Assembly: GCF_014199435.1 (NCBI RefSeq)
Contig: NZ_JACIJP010000002.1
Span: forward strand, 186,001-250,000
Direction of reading: 5' to 3'
From: Sphingobium subterraneum
GTDB lineage: Bacteria; Pseudomonadota; Alphaproteobacteria; Sphingomonadales; Sphingomonadaceae
Length of the DNA stretch: 64,000 nucleotides
Positions 1 to 9,675 of the stretch are shown here, piece after piece. Both the position numbers and the translations under genes were made by a program. Below the pieces are notes generated by a model. It worked only from the letters and a program-made list of their open reading frames with translations. It made no database searches and had not been told where the DNA came from. The number at the start of each line of letters is the position of its first letter. Position 1 is the stretch's first letter.

Positions 1-186
1 ACCGAGTAACAGAATTCGCCATTTCATCTGGACCATTGCCCGCCAAATCCCCCGCATCCGCTCTGCCGTGACCGGCTTTCGAGCACACTCCACGCCCCTG
101 TATGACAGAGTCTTATCAAAAAAATGCGGCAAATATGAGGGCAAAAGCGGACCCGCATCTGTCCCATTCAGGCGCACGGAACACGC

Positions 187-1095
187 CTATTGCGTGAGGC
201 TCGCCAATGAGACCGGGAAAATGCGGGAGCAAAAGGCGCAGTCGACATTGATGTTGCCCGCCTCATCCGCCATGTCGGTCCGCTCGTCGGCGGGAAAGCG
301 GCCCAGCACGTCGCGGATATGCGTAAGGTCGCACCGGCACCCCCGCGTCAGCACATGGTCGTCGTTGACGCGCACTTCCTCTTCCTCGTGGAACAGGCGC
401 CACACGATGTCGGACAGGCCGAGCTCCGGGTTGGTCAGTTCGTCCGACTTTACCGTACTCGCCAGCGCCTGCACATGCTCCCACTCGGGATGGTCATGGC
501 GCACATGCAGCCGTTCGCGCCCGACTTCGCCCTCGGGAAGATGCTGGATAAGGACGCCGCCCGCAATGCAGCCTCCATTGGGGCCATGGCGCACATCGAT
601 CTGCACGAAGCTCGGGATCTGTTCGGACTGGCTGAAATAATATTCCGCCGCCTTGCCCAGCGACTCGCCCTCCAGCGGGACGATGCCTTGATAACGCGTG
701 GCCTCCGCTCCTGCGCTCGCCGCCTGGTCGAAGGTAATCGCCAGATAGCCCTTGCCGAACAGGCCGAAGAGGCTGGGATCGCTGCCCATTTCCGCCAGCC
801 GGTCCGCGTCGAACTGCACATAGCCGCGCACCGCACCGGCCTTATAGTCCGCGACAAGCAGGCTGACGACGCCCGCCTCGGTCTGCGCCTGCAGCGTCAT
901 CTGCCCGGCATCATCCTTGAGCGTCGTCCCCAGCAGGGCGGCAAGCATCAACGCTTCGGCCAGCAGGCGTTCGATCGCCGGTGGATAGGCATGGGCGGAG
1001 AGCACCTCGTCGAGCACCGGGCCGAGCCGCGCGACCCGCCCCCGCACATGGCGGGACGGGATCGTAAAGCCCTGTACCCGGTCGATTTCGCTCAT
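187..1095 (-). CDS. hslO: Hsp33 redox-regulated chaperonin
   Basis: Cytosolic holdase chaperone switched on by oxidation; zinc leaves a four-cysteine centre and disulfides form. The 302-residue protein has the N-terminal Hsp33 fold and, at its C-terminus, the CxC (about residues 253/255) and CxxC (about 286/289) pairs that form the redox switch, so it should be functional. The start at 1095 (MSEIDR) is preferred: a GAAGGA stretch lies 12 nt upstream, whereas an in-frame ATG at 1122 has no ribosome site. It follows argF on the same strand with a gap of under 100 nt and is probably the last gene of an argD-argF-hslO operon, an arrangement common in alphaproteobacteria (recollection). Confidence 0.95.
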   Translation of the reverse strand: MSEIDRVQGFTIPSRHVRGRVARLGPVLDEVLSAHAYPPAIERLLAEALMLAALLGTTLKDDAGQMTLQAQTEAGVVSLLVADYKAGAVRGYVQFDADRLAEMGSDPSLFGLFGKGYLAITFDQAASAGAEATRYQGIVPLEGESLGKAAEYYFSQSEQIPSFVQIDVRHGPNGGCIAGGVLIQHLPEGEVGRERLHVRHDHPEWEHVQALASTVKSDELTNPELGLSDIVWRLFHEEEEVRVNDDHVLTRGCRCDLTHIRDVLGRFPADERTDMADEAGNINVDCAFCSRIFPVSLASLTQ

Positions 1096-1182
1096 GGTCA
1101 CGGATTGTCCTTCATTCTGCATGACCGGAAGATGGGGATGCCCACCATCACTTCCAACCCGCCGCCGGTCCCGCCGTGCGCG

Positions 1183-2112
1183 TCACCCCAATTTGCCGAG
1201 CGCCCATAGCAGCACCGATTTCTGGGCGTGAAGGCGGTTTTCCGCCTCGTCCCACACCAGCGATTGCGACCCGTCGATCACCGCGTCCACCACTTCCTCA
1301 CCGCGATGGGCGGGCAGGCAGTGGAGGAACTTCGCGGTCGGTTTGGCGAGCGCCATCAGGCGTTCGGTCACCTGATAGGGCGCCATCGCCGCTAGCTTCT
1401 CTTCGGCATGGTCCTGCCCCATCGACACCCAGGTGTCGGTCACCACCACATCCGCATCCCGCACCGCTTCTTCCGGGTCCTGCGTCAGACCGATGTCGAC
1501 GCCGAACTTCATCGCTTCGGCCGCAAACAGGGGGTTGGGTTCGAACCCTTCCGGGCACGCGACGGCGACATGGAAGCGCATCAGCCCCGCCGCCTCGATG
1601 ATCGAGTGCAGGACATTATTCCCGTCGCCCAGCCACGCCCATTTCGATCCCGGCAGCGCCAGCCCATGCTCGATCACCGTCATCAGGTCCGCCATGATCT
1701 GACAGGGGTGCGACAGGTCGGTCAGGCCGTTGATGACCGGTACGCTCGAATGTGCAGCCATTTCCTCGACTTTGGCATGGTCGTCCGTCCGCACCATGAC
1801 GGCGTCGCACATGCGCGCAAGGACGCGGGCGGTGTCCGCCACCGTTTCCCCACGCCCGAGCTGTGTGGTCCCGGCGTCAAGGATGACGCTGCTCCCGCCC
1901 AGCTGCCGGATCGCCATATCGAAGCTGACACGCGTGCGGGTCGAGTTCTTCTCGAACACCAGGGCGAGTGTGTGACCCGCCAGCGGCGCATCGGCGTCGA
2001 CCGCACCCTTGGGCTTGCCCGCACGCGCTGCCTTCCGGTCCATCGCATCGTTCAGCATCGCCGCGATGGCATCGCCGCCCGCATCGGAGAGATTGAGAAA
2101 ATGTCTCGTCAT
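1183..2112 (-). CDS. argF: ornithine carbamoyltransferase
   Basis: Condenses ornithine and carbamoyl phosphate to citrulline in arginine biosynthesis. The 309-residue protein has the carbamoyl-phosphate loop STRTR (about 57-61), the HPCQ motif (about 130) and the ornithine-side HCLP loop (about 265), all intact, and the length is normal for the family. The ATG at 2112 is chosen because family homology begins there (MTRHFLNL); the upstream in-frame stretch is not conserved-looking and would run into argD. Only 14 nt separate it from the argD stop, so the two are co-transcribed and catalyse adjacent steps. Confidence 0.97.
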   Translation of the reverse strand: MTRHFLNLSDAGGDAIAAMLNDAMDRKAARAGKPKGAVDADAPLAGHTLALVFEKNSTRTRVSFDMAIRQLGGSSVILDAGTTQLGRGETVADTARVLARMCDAVMVRTDDHAKVEEMAAHSSVPVINGLTDLSHPCQIMADLMTVIEHGLALPGSKWAWLGDGNNVLHSIIEAAGLMRFHVAVACPEGFEPNPLFAAEAMKFGVDIGLTQDPEEAVRDADVVVTDTWVSMGQDHAEEKLAAMAPYQVTERLMALAKPTAKFLHCLPAHRGEEVVDAVIDGSQSLVWDEAENRLHAQKSVLLWALGKLG

Positions 2113-2126
2113 GGGCGCGCCTCCCG

Positions 2127-3326
2127 TCAGGCAGCAGCGGGCGGAACATAGTCCCGCGCGCCCGCCGACAGCTTTTCGATGCACTCCGCGATATGGCTCT
2201 CGTTGATGACGAGCGGCGGAAGGATGCGCACGACATTATCGCCCGCCGCCACAGTCAGCAGCCCATGCCGGTCGCGCAGATGGGCGACGAAGCCGCGGCT
2301 GTCGCTCTTGAGCTTGATACCGAGCATCAGACCCATGCCACGCACGCTCTCGAACAAGGCGTCATGATTGGGGATCATCTGCTCCAGAGCACCCCGCAGC
2401 CGTTCACCCATGGCACGCACATGCTCCAGAAACGCGGGCTCGGAAATGATACCCCACACCGTGCTGCCGACTGCCATCGCCAGCGGATTGCCACCATAGG
2501 TCGACCCGTGCGTGCCCGCGACCATGCCCTTGGCCGCTTCCTCGGTCGCGAGGCATGCGCCGAGCGGGAAACCCGCGCCGATGCCCTTGGCCACCGCCAT
2601 GATGTCCGGCGTCACGCCATATTGCTCATGCGCGAACAGCGTTCCCGTCCGCCCGACGCCGCATTGTACCTCGTCGAGGATCAGCAGCAGGCCGTGCGCA
2701 TCGCACAGCGCCCGGATACCCTGCAGGAACTCCTGCGTGGCGGGCAGGATACCGCCCTCACCCTGCACCGGCTCCAGCATGAAACCCGCCGTGTTCTCGT
2801 CGATCGCCGCTTCCGCCGCCGCAAGGTCGTTGAAAGCAAGCACTTCGAAGCCGGGCAAGAGGGGTTCGAACCCGTCGCGCATCTTGGGCTGATTGGTGGC
2901 CGAGATCGTGCCCAGCGTCCGCCCGTGAAAGGCGTTGGCGAACGTGATGATCTTGTGCCGATGGGCCTCGCCGTTGGCATAATGATAGCGCCGGGCGGTC
3001 TTGATCGCGCATTCGACCGCTTCCGCGCCCGAATTGGTGAAGAACACCGTATCGGCGAAGGTCGTATCGACGATCGTCTGCGCCAACTTCTCGCCCTGCG
3101 GACTGCCGTACAGGTTGGACACATGCATCAGCGTTGCCGCCTGGTCGGCGATCGCCTTGACCAGCCGCGCATCGCCATGGCCCAGCGCATTCACGGCAAT
3201 GCCGCTCGCGAAGTCGAGATAGCGCTCGCCGCGCTCACCGAACAGATAGCACCCCTCGCCTCGCACCGGACGCACATCGCACCGGGGGTAAACGGGCATG
3301 AGCGGCGTGATCGAAGTCGACGACAT
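2127..3326 (-). CDS. argD: acetylornithine aminotransferase (class III)
   Basis: PLP enzyme of arginine biosynthesis that converts N-acetylglutamate semialdehyde to acetylornithine with glutamate as donor; it often also serves in lysine synthesis. The 399 residues include the FTNSGAEA phosphate-binding segment (about 96-103), the cofactor aspartate in ILDEVQ (about 216-221) and the PLP lysine at about K247 in [11 protein letters not shown]. First gene of the argD-argF(-hslO) group. The 137-nt gap upstream carries a terminator for the converging-in transcript of fliS and probably the arg promoter. Confidence 0.96.
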   Translation of the reverse strand: MSSTSITPLMPVYPRCDVRPVRGEGCYLFGERGERYLDFASGIAVNALGHGDARLVKAIADQAATLMHVSNLYGSPQGEKLAQTIVDTTFADTVFFTNSGAEAVECAIKTARRYHYANGEAHRHKIITFANAFHGRTLGTISATNQPKMRDGFEPLLPGFEVLAFNDLAAAEAAIDENTAGFMLEPVQGEGGILPATQEFLQGIRALCDAHGLLLILDEVQCGVGRTGTLFAHEQYGVTPDIMAVAKGIGAGFPLGACLATEEAAKGMVAGTHGSTYGGNPLAMAVGSTVWGIISEPAFLEHVRAMGERLRGALEQMIPNHDALFESVRGMGLMLGIKLKSDSRGFVAHLRDRHGLLTVAAGDNVVRILPPLVINESHIAECIEKLSAGARDYVPPAAA

Positions 3327-3374
3327 GGGGCCTTCCCTTTCTGCTGTGCTGGATACGCTGATCCGGTCAAACGC

Positions 3375-3400
3375 AAAAAGGCGACCCCCGCCGGGCCGCC
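3375..3400 (-). terminator. rho-independent terminator after fliS
   Basis: Read on the minus strand this is a GC-rich hairpin (GGCGGCCC pairing with GGGGTCGCC, one G-U pair) followed by five T. It lies just past the fliS stop and before argD, so it should separate the fliD-fliS transcript from arginine genes. Confidence 0.75.
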
Positions 3401-3463
3401 CTTCGCGAAGCGAGCCTATAGATTGGCCGCCTTCTTACGTCAACTCCGTGAGGGGACCGTCCC

Positions 3464-3886
3464 TTAGCCGATCTTCGCCCATGCGTCGGCGATTTCCCCA
3501 ACGATCGCGCGCGCCTTGCGCGTTTCAGCCGAGGTGCGGTTCTGGACCGACAGCAGCATCAAACGCCGCGCTTCGCGGTAGATCTGCGCCAAGCCGATGG
3601 CGATATCCCCGCCCCGCTCAAAGTCCAGGCTGGTTTCGAGAGCGTGCACGATGGCCATGGCGCGCGCATGCTTGTCGTTGGCCTTCGCCTGATCCTGCTG
3701 GTCCTGCGCCAGCGCGGAAGCATCCATCGCCAGCAGCAGCTCGTCAAACAGGATCTTGACCAGTCCATGCGGAGTGGCGCTTTCGATCCGGCTTCCGGCA
3801 TGAACGGCGGCGTAGCGGCGCCCTGCGGCCCCGGCGAATCCCTGTTGTGAATAGTACATAGGTCCTCTGGTCCTGTTTGGGGTCAT
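3464..3886 (-). CDS. fliS: flagellin export chaperone FliS
   Basis: Cytosolic chaperone that binds the C-terminal D0 helix of flagellin and keeps it unfolded until export. About 140 helical residues with the family's typical YxxV-type N-terminus followed by a SATPHGLVKILFDELL segment and a DFERGGDIAIGLAQIY segment. The ATG at 3886 overlaps the fliD stop as ATGA, implying translational coupling; an internal ATG at 3859 (MYYSQQ) has its own GAGGA and is a credible alternative that matches the usual family N-terminus. Last gene of the fliD-fliS unit. Confidence 0.92.
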   Translation of the reverse strand: MTPNRTRGPMYYSQQGFAGAAGRRYAAVHAGSRIESATPHGLVKILFDELLLAMDASALAQDQQDQAKANDKHARAMAIVHALETSLDFERGGDIAIGLAQIYREARRLMLLSVQNRTSAETRKARAIVGEIADAWAKIG

Positions 3887-5283
3887 TCTTTGCTGTTGGT
3901 CCACATCTTGACCTGCTGCTCAAGATAGCTCTGGGTTGCCTTGAAGGCCGAGAGCTGCGCGTCCATCTTGGTGTAGACGGTGTTCAGGCGCTCTTCGTAA
4001 TCGGTCATGTCGGTGTTGAGCTTGTCGAGCTGCTTGGACAATTCGGTCTTCAGAGCCTCATATTTTGCCTGATCGGCCTTCAGTACGCCGCCGTCCTGTT
4101 CCAGATTGTCGACCACGGCTTTCACCGCACCGGCGATGCCGGGGTTGCTCGCCGTAGGTGCGGACGGGTTGAGAAGCTGCGTAACGGCAGTCGGATCAGC
4201 GGCGATCGCGGCGTCGAGCTTGGTGGTATCGACGAGCAGCGTGCCGTCCTGATAGGTCTTGATGCCCAGATCGCCAAGCGTCCGATAGGGGCCGCTTGTG
4301 GCAAGCGTCGTCGTTGTCAGGCGCGACAGCTGGTTCAGCATGGCCCGCGCTGCCGGATCGCCGGCGAGTGCCCCCGATTCAGACGGCGTCTTGCCGACTG
4401 CCGTCGCGCTGTTGAGCGCGCTGCGCAGCGTGTTGTAGGCGCTCACGAATTCGGTAACGAGGTCCTTCATCGTGCTGGTCGGCTCATTGCTGGCCAGTGT
4501 GACCAGCGTTCCGGGCGCCGCCTTGTTAAGGTCGATGCGGACATAGGGGATCGCGGTCTTCAGGACATTGCTGTCGTTCTGCATCTCGACATTGTCGATC
4601 ATGACAATGCTGTCCAGCGCATCCTGCTTCTTCGTCATGCCGCCGGTCGTGCCGTCAAATGTAAAGCGCTGCAGGTCGACATCTGCCGTGCCGCTGTTGG
4701 TCAAGGTGAACGCGTTGGCGTCGCCTGTCTCCCCCTTCAGCACCAGCCGCGAGCCCCGGTTGTCGGTCACAACGGTGGCGGTTACGCCCGCTCCCGCATT
4801 ATTGATCTCCGCGGCGAGACCGCTCAACGAATTGTTCAGGCCGGTGATGGTGATGGCATGCGGCCCCGACGCGGTCGTCAGCGTCAGCGTGCCCAGGCCA
4901 ACCGCCGTCGCGGCATTGACCAGGGACGCGGACTCCAGCGTCTGCCCGGCCGCCAGCTGCTTCACTTCGATCTGCGCGGGAAGGCCCTTGGGCACACCAC
5001 CCGCGATAAGGCTGACAGCGACAATGCTGGGATCGTTCGACACCGGCTGACCCGAAAAATCGCTTTGCTTGAGGGTATCGGTCAGCGTGGTCGAGAAGGC
5101 ATCCAGCGCGCTCTTCGCCGACGCCAGCGCGGAAATCCGCGTGTCGTTGAGGGTGATGCGGTTGTTGAGGACCTTTTGCTTGGGATCGCGCGCCGCGCTG
5201 ACCAGGCTGCTCACCAGCGCGGTAGTATCAATACCCGATCCAAACCCCAGAAGGTTGGAAATATTGCCACCAATGCTCGTCAT
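3883..5283 (-). CDS. fliD: flagellar hook-associated protein 2 (filament cap)
   Basis: Secreted filament-capping protein that folds each arriving flagellin subunit at the tip. The 466 residues have the FliD N-terminal signature (GSGIDTTALVSSLVSA, about 15-30) with the D0/D1 heptads and the C-terminal coiled region ending in LEQQVKMWTNSKE, close to the usual family size. The ATG at 5283 is preceded by AAAGGG at good spacing; an in-frame TTG at 5298 is less likely. Overlaps fliS by ATGA and follows the unknown gene at 5373-5816. Its promoter was not identified. Confidence 0.95.
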   Translation of the reverse strand: MTSIGGNISNLLGFGSGIDTTALVSSLVSAARDPKQKVLNNRITLNDTRISALASAKSALDAFSTTLTDTLKQSDFSGQPVSNDPSIVAVSLIAGGVPKGLPAQIEVKQLAAGQTLESASLVNAATAVGLGTLTLTTASGPHAITITGLNNSLSGLAAEINNAGAGVTATVVTDNRGSRLVLKGETGDANAFTLTNSGTADVDLQRFTFDGTTGGMTKKQDALDSIVMIDNVEMQNDSNVLKTAIPYVRIDLNKAAPGTLVTLASNEPTSTMKDLVTEFVSAYNTLRSALNSATAVGKTPSESGALAGDPAARAMLNQLSRLTTTTLATSGPYRTLGDLGIKTYQDGTLLVDTTKLDAAIAADPTAVTQLLNPSAPTASNPGIAGAVKAVVDNLEQDGGVLKADQAKYEALKTELSKQLDKLNTDMTDYEERLNTVYTKMDAQLSAFKATQSYLEQQVKMWTNSKE

Positions 5284-5372
5284 GCGTGTCCCTTTCAAAG
5301 CAGGAGAACGGCGGCATGTGGGGAAAGTTTAGGGTGTCGGCGGTGTATTTTTTCGTGCCGAACGGATTAATG

Positions 5373-5816
5373 CTAGGCCAGTACCTGCTCGACGGTGCCG
5401 ACGTTGACGTTGGCCTGCGCCGCCTGCGCGAGCATCGCCTGCTCAGCAATGTCGTGCGCGACCGCAAGGGCATGTTCGATCATTTCCCGGCTCGCCGGGA
5501 ACAACGGCACAACCACCACCGGCGGAGGAATCATCGATCCGATCTGGGCGTCGGCCCGTTCGACGGACTCCGCAGAGGGCACCTTGTCCGCGTTCAGCCG
5601 CGACAGGATGTCGGCGACGCGCGCCTGGACCTTCGCATAGTCGGATGCGCTCGCCATATGTTCCTGGCGGGCCTGCTCGTTGCGCGCTTCGGTGTCCAGA
5701 TCCTGTCCGGACTGGGCCGAGGCGCCACCCGCCTGCACAGATACAACCGGCGCGACAGTGCGCACGGCGCCGCGATCCGGCGCGATGGAATCGATTCGAG
5801 GCACGAAATCATTCAT
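5373..5816 (-). CDS. uncharacterised protein upstream of fliD
   Basis: A 147-residue protein I do not recognise. It is rich in Ala, Gln and Glu, has no signal peptide or membrane segment, and its middle (about 45-80) looks helical with RxxAR.. heptads; a PPPVVVVPLF stretch precedes a C-terminal helix. It lies 89 nt before fliD on the same strand with no terminator between, so it is probably co-transcribed with fliD-fliS and may serve filament assembly or be a FlaG substitute; FlaG's conserved C-terminal strand motif was not seen. Start ATG at 5816 has only a weak GGTGG ahead. Confidence 0.6.
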   Translation of the reverse strand: MNDFVPRIDSIAPDRGAVRTVAPVVSVQAGGASAQSGQDLDTEARNEQARQEHMASASDYAKVQARVADILSRLNADKVPSAESVERADAQIGSMIPPPVVVVPLFPASREMIEHALAVAHDIAEQAMLAQAAQANVNVGTVEQVLA

Positions 5817-6018
5817 GGCACCACCATTAGACGGTGGACGTAAAGGGAGTGCGGACAGAGAGGATTAAAGAAAAATTCAGGATATTTGGGGCGGCGACGT
5901 CACTCAGCTGTTCCAAGCCCCGGCATAGCGTGGACAAATTTAGCCCTGAATGATGCCCGCTTTTGAAGAACATTCAGAGCCAGTTGCGTGTCGGAAGCGT
6001 TGTGGGAAACGGAAATTT

Positions 6019-6492
6019 CTACCATTGCCCAGCCCCGGTCAGGCCGGCCCGGTATTCGGCAATACGACGAGCAGTTGCTGGCGATAGCGAACTGGGAACC
6101 TGATCTAAAGCGAACCAACGTGCTTCTTCGATTTCGTTGACATCGACATTTGGAATGAGCTCATCACCATTTGACAGGACTCGTACGACAAAAATGATGA
6201 TATGATCGTCTTTTGCTTCATTGCGGCTGTGATAAGCTCCTAGCACACGCTCAATGTGTGGATCTCGAAGCGCCAATTCTTCACTCAGCTCGCGCGTCAA
6301 TGCAGCCGAAATACTTTCGCCTCGGTTCACCCCTCCACCAGGAAGATACCATTGGTCAATGTAGGTGTGGCGAACCAGCGCGATGCGATCCATGTGATCA
6401 AGAACTACGGCACGAACGCCGATTGTGCGCGGTCGCGTTATACGGAATGCTAAACGCATCACTGTGCCGATAAGGCGATGCCGCAAGGCCAT
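6019..6492 (-). CDS. Nudix hydrolase
   Basis: A 157-residue hydrolase of nucleoside-diphosphate-linked substrates; the exact substrate cannot be read from the sequence. The Nudix box sits at about residues 52-74: G, five residues, E, seven residues, then REL-SEE-L, with the family's penultimate Gly replaced by Ala; the metal-binding REx2EE core is intact. A hydrophobic N-terminus precedes the fold. It stands alone between two flagellar units, has no flagellar role known to me, and its DNA is visibly less GC-rich than both neighbours, suggesting an insertion. Start ATG at 6492; a TTG lies one codon upstream. Confidence 0.88.
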   Translation of the reverse strand: MALRHRLIGTVMRLAFRITRPRTIGVRAVVLDHMDRIALVRHTYIDQWYLPGGGVNRGESISAALTRELSEELALRDPHIERVLGAYHSRNEAKDDHIIIFVVRVLSNGDELIPNVDVNEIEEARWFALDQVPSSLSPATARRIAEYRAGLTGAGQW

Positions 6493-6645
6493 CAATGCCG
6501 CTCACTTTTTAAAGCAACAGTATATTTTCACGATAGCAGAGATATGAGATTTGTCTGCAACGTTGTCGTGTCCCGAACAGCAACTTGGGGACGGAAACTC
6601 GCGGATAGCAGACATAAGGAGCGCAGTGGAATTTGGCCGCGCCGA

Positions 6646-7791
6646 TTAAGCGCCCTCGACCTTGCCATCTGCGTTGAACCGCATTTCCGGCGGCAGCTCG
6701 ATATGCGGGCGGTCCATCTCGCTCGCCATGCGGTTTTCGACGCGGAACAGGAAGGCCAGCACGGTCGCGACCGCCATATACAGCGCCTCGTTGACCACCT
6801 GTCCGTTACGTGATGTGAAGTAGACCGCGCGCGCCAGTTCCGGATATTGCAGCACCGGCACCTGGTTCTGGTCGGCCAGCTCGCGGATCGCGGCGGCGAT
6901 CGCGTCGCAGCCCCGCGCCACCACCACCGGCGCCATGTCGCGGCCCGGCTGATAGCGCAGCGCGACGGCAAAATGGGTCGGGTTGGTCAGCACGACGGTC
7001 GCTTCCGCTACAGCCTTGCGCGCGCTGCCCTGCAACGTCTCATATTGCCGACGCCGCATCTGTCCCTTGACCTCGGGCGAGCCTTCGCTTTCCTTGTGCT
7101 CGTCCTTGATGTCCTGCTTGCTCATGCCGAGGCGCTTGGCGCGCTGGAAAAGCTGCGCGGGCACGTCGACACCAGCGATCAGCAGCAACGCGCCGCCCAT
7201 CACGAGGCAGGCGAGCACGAACAGGCTGCCCAGCTCAGCGGTCGCGGTCTCCAGTCCGCGCGTGCCCATGACGGTGATTTCGGTGAGGCGGCTCCAGACC
7301 AGCCACACCCCGATCGCGCCCATCAGCGCCACCTTGGCCAGGGATTTGCCCAGCTCGATGAGCCCCTGCATCCCGAACATCCGCTTGAGGCCATTGGCGG
7401 GATTGATCTTCGACGCCTTGGGCATGAAGGCGTTCGAACGGAACCCCAGGGAGCCGAGCAGCGCGGGGGCGGCGATTGCCGCCACCACCGTCGCCAGCAT
7501 CAGCCCCCCGACGGGCAGGAGCAACCCGGAGGCAAGGCCTGCGCCGCGCAGCGCCGGATCAAATTCCACCACGTCACGCTGATCGAACCGCAGGCCTTCC
7601 ACCAGCATGGTGCGCAAGGCGTCAACCAGCATCGGTCCGGCAATCGCCAGCCATACCGCGCCCGCCATCACAACCAGACCCGTGCCCAGCTCACGCGACT
7701 GGAGGATATCGCCTTCCTTGGCGGCATCGGCCAGCTTCTTGGCTGTTGGCTTCTCGGTCTTTTCACCACCGCCGTTGCTCTGCTGCGCCAT
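6646..7791 (-). CDS. flhB: flagellar export apparatus protein FlhB
   Basis: Inner-membrane component of the flagellar type III export gate and the substrate-specificity switch from rod/hook to filament. The 381 residues show the usual EKTEKPTAKKL N-terminus, four membrane segments (within about 40-210) and a cytosolic domain with the self-cleavage motif NPTH at about 270-273, so autocleavage should occur. Last gene of the long fliE-to-flhB run; its start is 3 nt after the fliR stop. The stretch after its stop shows no obvious terminator. Confidence 0.97.
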   Translation of the reverse strand: MAQQSNGGGEKTEKPTAKKLADAAKEGDILQSRELGTGLVVMAGAVWLAIAGPMLVDALRTMLVEGLRFDQRDVVEFDPALRGAGLASGLLLPVGGLMLATVVAAIAAPALLGSLGFRSNAFMPKASKINPANGLKRMFGMQGLIELGKSLAKVALMGAIGVWLVWSRLTEITVMGTRGLETATAELGSLFVLACLVMGGALLLIAGVDVPAQLFQRAKRLGMSKQDIKDEHKESEGSPEVKGQMRRRQYETLQGSARKAVAEATVVLTNPTHFAVALRYQPGRDMAPVVVARGCDAIAAAIRELADQNQVPVLQYPELARAVYFTSRNGQVVNEALYMAVATVLAFLFRVENRMASEMDRPHIELPPEMRFNADGKVEGA

Positions 7792-7794
7792 CGT

Positions 7795-8577
7795 CTAGTG
7801 CCCTTCCGCGATCAGCTGGACATGGTCCAGCCCCTGACGCAGCGCATCGGCGATGCCCTGCCCCATGACCGGCGCGGTCAGCGCGAGCAGCAGCAGCCCG
7901 GCGAACAGCGCGACCGGAATGCCTACGGAAAAGAGATTGAGCGCAGGTGCCGACCGGGCCAGCATCCCCATCACAAGCTGGATGAGGATCAGCGCGAAGC
8001 CGACCGGCAGCGCGATCGTCAGCCCCGCGCCCAGCAGCGCTCCGCCGAACAGCACGAGATTGTAGATCGCGTCGTTGGACAGCATCGCCCCGCCGGGCGG
8101 CAGCGCGGTATAGCTCTGGATGATATAGCGGATGAGCAGCAGATGCCCGTCCATGCCGAGCAGCAGAAAGGTCGACATAATGGACAAGAACTGTCCCACG
8201 ACCTGCGTGGACTGTCCCGATTGCGGATCGACCATCGACGCGAAGCCCAGGCCCATCGCGTTGCCGATGGTTTCGCCCGCGACGAAGGTCGCCGAATAGG
8301 CGATCTGCAATGCGAACCCCATGGCGAGGCCAGCGAGCACTTCACCCGCCACCAGCGCGATCCCCGCGATGCTCGCCACGCCGTCAGGCGGCAGGGTAAA
8401 CGTAACGCTGTTCATCGCGCCCATGCCCACGGCCAGCGACAGGATCAGCCGCAACTGGATCGGCACGGCGCGTGCACCGAAGATCGGCGCAGCGAGGAGA
8501 GCCGCGCCCGGGCGGATCATCGCCACGAGCCAGATCCACAGCTGCGCCTCGATGCCGTTGAAGCCGGGTGCAAACAT
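7795..8577 (-). CDS. fliR: flagellar export apparatus protein FliR
   Basis: Multi-pass inner-membrane protein of the FliP5Q4R1 export pore. 260 residues, with about six hydrophobic helices and the conserved GEVLAGLAMGFALQ segment near residues 80-93, typical length for the family. It lies 17 nt after fliQ and 3 nt before flhB within the fliO-P-Q-R-flhB export block, all presumably on one mRNA. Confidence 0.96.
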   Translation of the reverse strand: MFAPGFNGIEAQLWIWLVAMIRPGAALLAAPIFGARAVPIQLRLILSLAVGMGAMNSVTFTLPPDGVASIAGIALVAGEVLAGLAMGFALQIAYSATFVAGETIGNAMGLGFASMVDPQSGQSTQVVGQFLSIMSTFLLLGMDGHLLLIRYIIQSYTALPPGGAMLSNDAIYNLVLFGGALLGAGLTIALPVGFALILIQLVMGMLARSAPALNLFSVGIPVALFAGLLLLALTAPVMGQGIADALRQGLDHVQLIAEGH

Positions 8578-8594
8578 CGCGCCGCCGCCCGCCG

Positions 8595-8870
8595 CTAGTT
8601 GCCGAGCATCTGGGGAATGCGGTCGAAAATCTCACGCGTGAAGTCGGCGATCAGCAGCATGATCGATCCGCCGAACAGCGCCAGCATTCCCGCCACGACG
8701 ATCAGCTTGGGGACGAAGCTCAATGTCTGTTCGTTGATCGAGGTCGCTGCCTGAATCATGCCGAGTACCAGCCCCGCGATCAGCGCCGGCACCAGGATCG
8801 GTGTTGCGGCGAGCGCGGTAATCCACAAAGCCTGCTGCGCGATGCCGAGGAAGAAATCGGAGTTTTCCAT
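8595..8870 (-). CDS. fliQ: flagellar export apparatus protein FliQ
   Basis: Small two-helix membrane subunit of the export pore (four copies in the family complex). 91 residues with hydrophobic helices at about 15-38 and 54-78 and the typical intervening QAATSINEQTL-type loop. Standard size. It is 10 nt downstream of fliP and 17 nt upstream of fliR. Confidence 0.96.
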   Translation of the reverse strand: MENSDFFLGIAQQALWITALAATPILVPALIAGLVLGMIQAATSINEQTLSFVPKLIVVAGMLALFGGSIMLLIADFTREIFDRIPQMLGN

Positions 8871-8880
8871 ATCCGGCCGC

Positions 8881-9675
8881 CTAGGTCGCGAAGGAGCCGG
8901 CGAGTGACCCCATGGTCAACGCCCAGCCGTCCACCATCACGAACAGCAACAGCTTGAACGGCATCGAGATGATCGTCGGGGACAGCATCATCATGCCCAG
9001 CGACATCAGCGTCGATGCCACCACAAGATCGATGATAAGGAACGGCAGGAAGATCATGAAGCCGATCTGGAACGCGGTCTTCAATTCGCTCGTCACGAAG
9101 GCGGGCAGCAGAATGGTGAAGGGAACGTCGTCCGGCGTGCGGAAGGCAGGCGCTTCGGCCAGTCCCGCAAACATCTTGAGATCGCTCTCGCGCGTCTGCT
9201 TCGCCATGAAGCTATGGAAGCTCTTGGCTGAGCGGCCGATCGCCTCCTCGATGGTGATCTGTCCGGCACCATATGGGGTAAAGGCCTGCGTGTTGATCTG
9301 GTCGATCGTCGGACGCATCACGAACAGGGAGAGGAACAGCGCCAGACCCACCAGCACCTGATTGGGCGGGGTCTGTTGCAATCCCAGCGCCTGCCGCAGC
9401 AGCGACAGCACGATGATGATGCGCGTGAAACTGGTCATCATCAGCACCAGCGACGGCAGCACCGTCAGCAGGCTCATGAGAATCAGGATCTGAAGGCTGA
9501 GCGACATCGGCGCGCCGTTGCCGGACACATCGCCCAGCGCGCGGGTCAATGCGCCGCCGGTATCGACCGGGGCGGGTGGTGTCGGCGGCACGACCGCTTG
9601 CGCAAAGGCCGGGTGGGCCAGCGCCAGCGTCGCGACCACGCCCAGTCCGGTTAGCAGGACGAACTTAGCGCGCAC
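8881..9675 (-). CDS. fliP: flagellar export apparatus protein FliP
   Basis: Core subunit of the flagellar export pore. Starting from GTG at 9675 the protein has 264 residues: a cleavable signal peptide ending near AHPAFA, then four membrane segments with the family signature [18 protein letters not shown] in the first half. The GTG is chosen because GAGGGGG lies six nt upstream; an in-frame TTG at 9693 has none. It overlaps the fliO end by 11 nt, indicating coupling within the operon. Confidence 0.95.
   Translation of the reverse strand: MRAKFVLLTGLGVVATLALAHPAFAQAVVPPTPPAPVDTGGALTRALGDVSGNGAPMSLSLQILILMSLLTVLPSLVLMMTSFTRIIIVLSLLRQALGLQQTPPNQVLVGLALFLSLFVMRPTIDQINTQAFTPYGAGQITIEEAIGRSAKSFHSFMAKQTRESDLKMFAGLAEAPAFRTPDDVPFTILLPAFVTSELKTAFQIGFMIFLPFLIIDLVVASTLMSLGMMMLSPTIISMPFKLLLFVMVDGWALTMGSLAGSFAT

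Noticed and set aside
1532-2874. GGTTCGAACC-type words (about 1537-1547 and 2862-2872) that resemble tRNA T-loops
   Set aside because: They lie inside intact argF and argD coding sequence and no acceptor or anticodon stems can be drawn around them.
5900-5960. TAAATTTG ... GCCGGGG as a FliA promoter for the fliD unit
   Set aside because: Spacing is one base short and the -10 matches only in GCCG.
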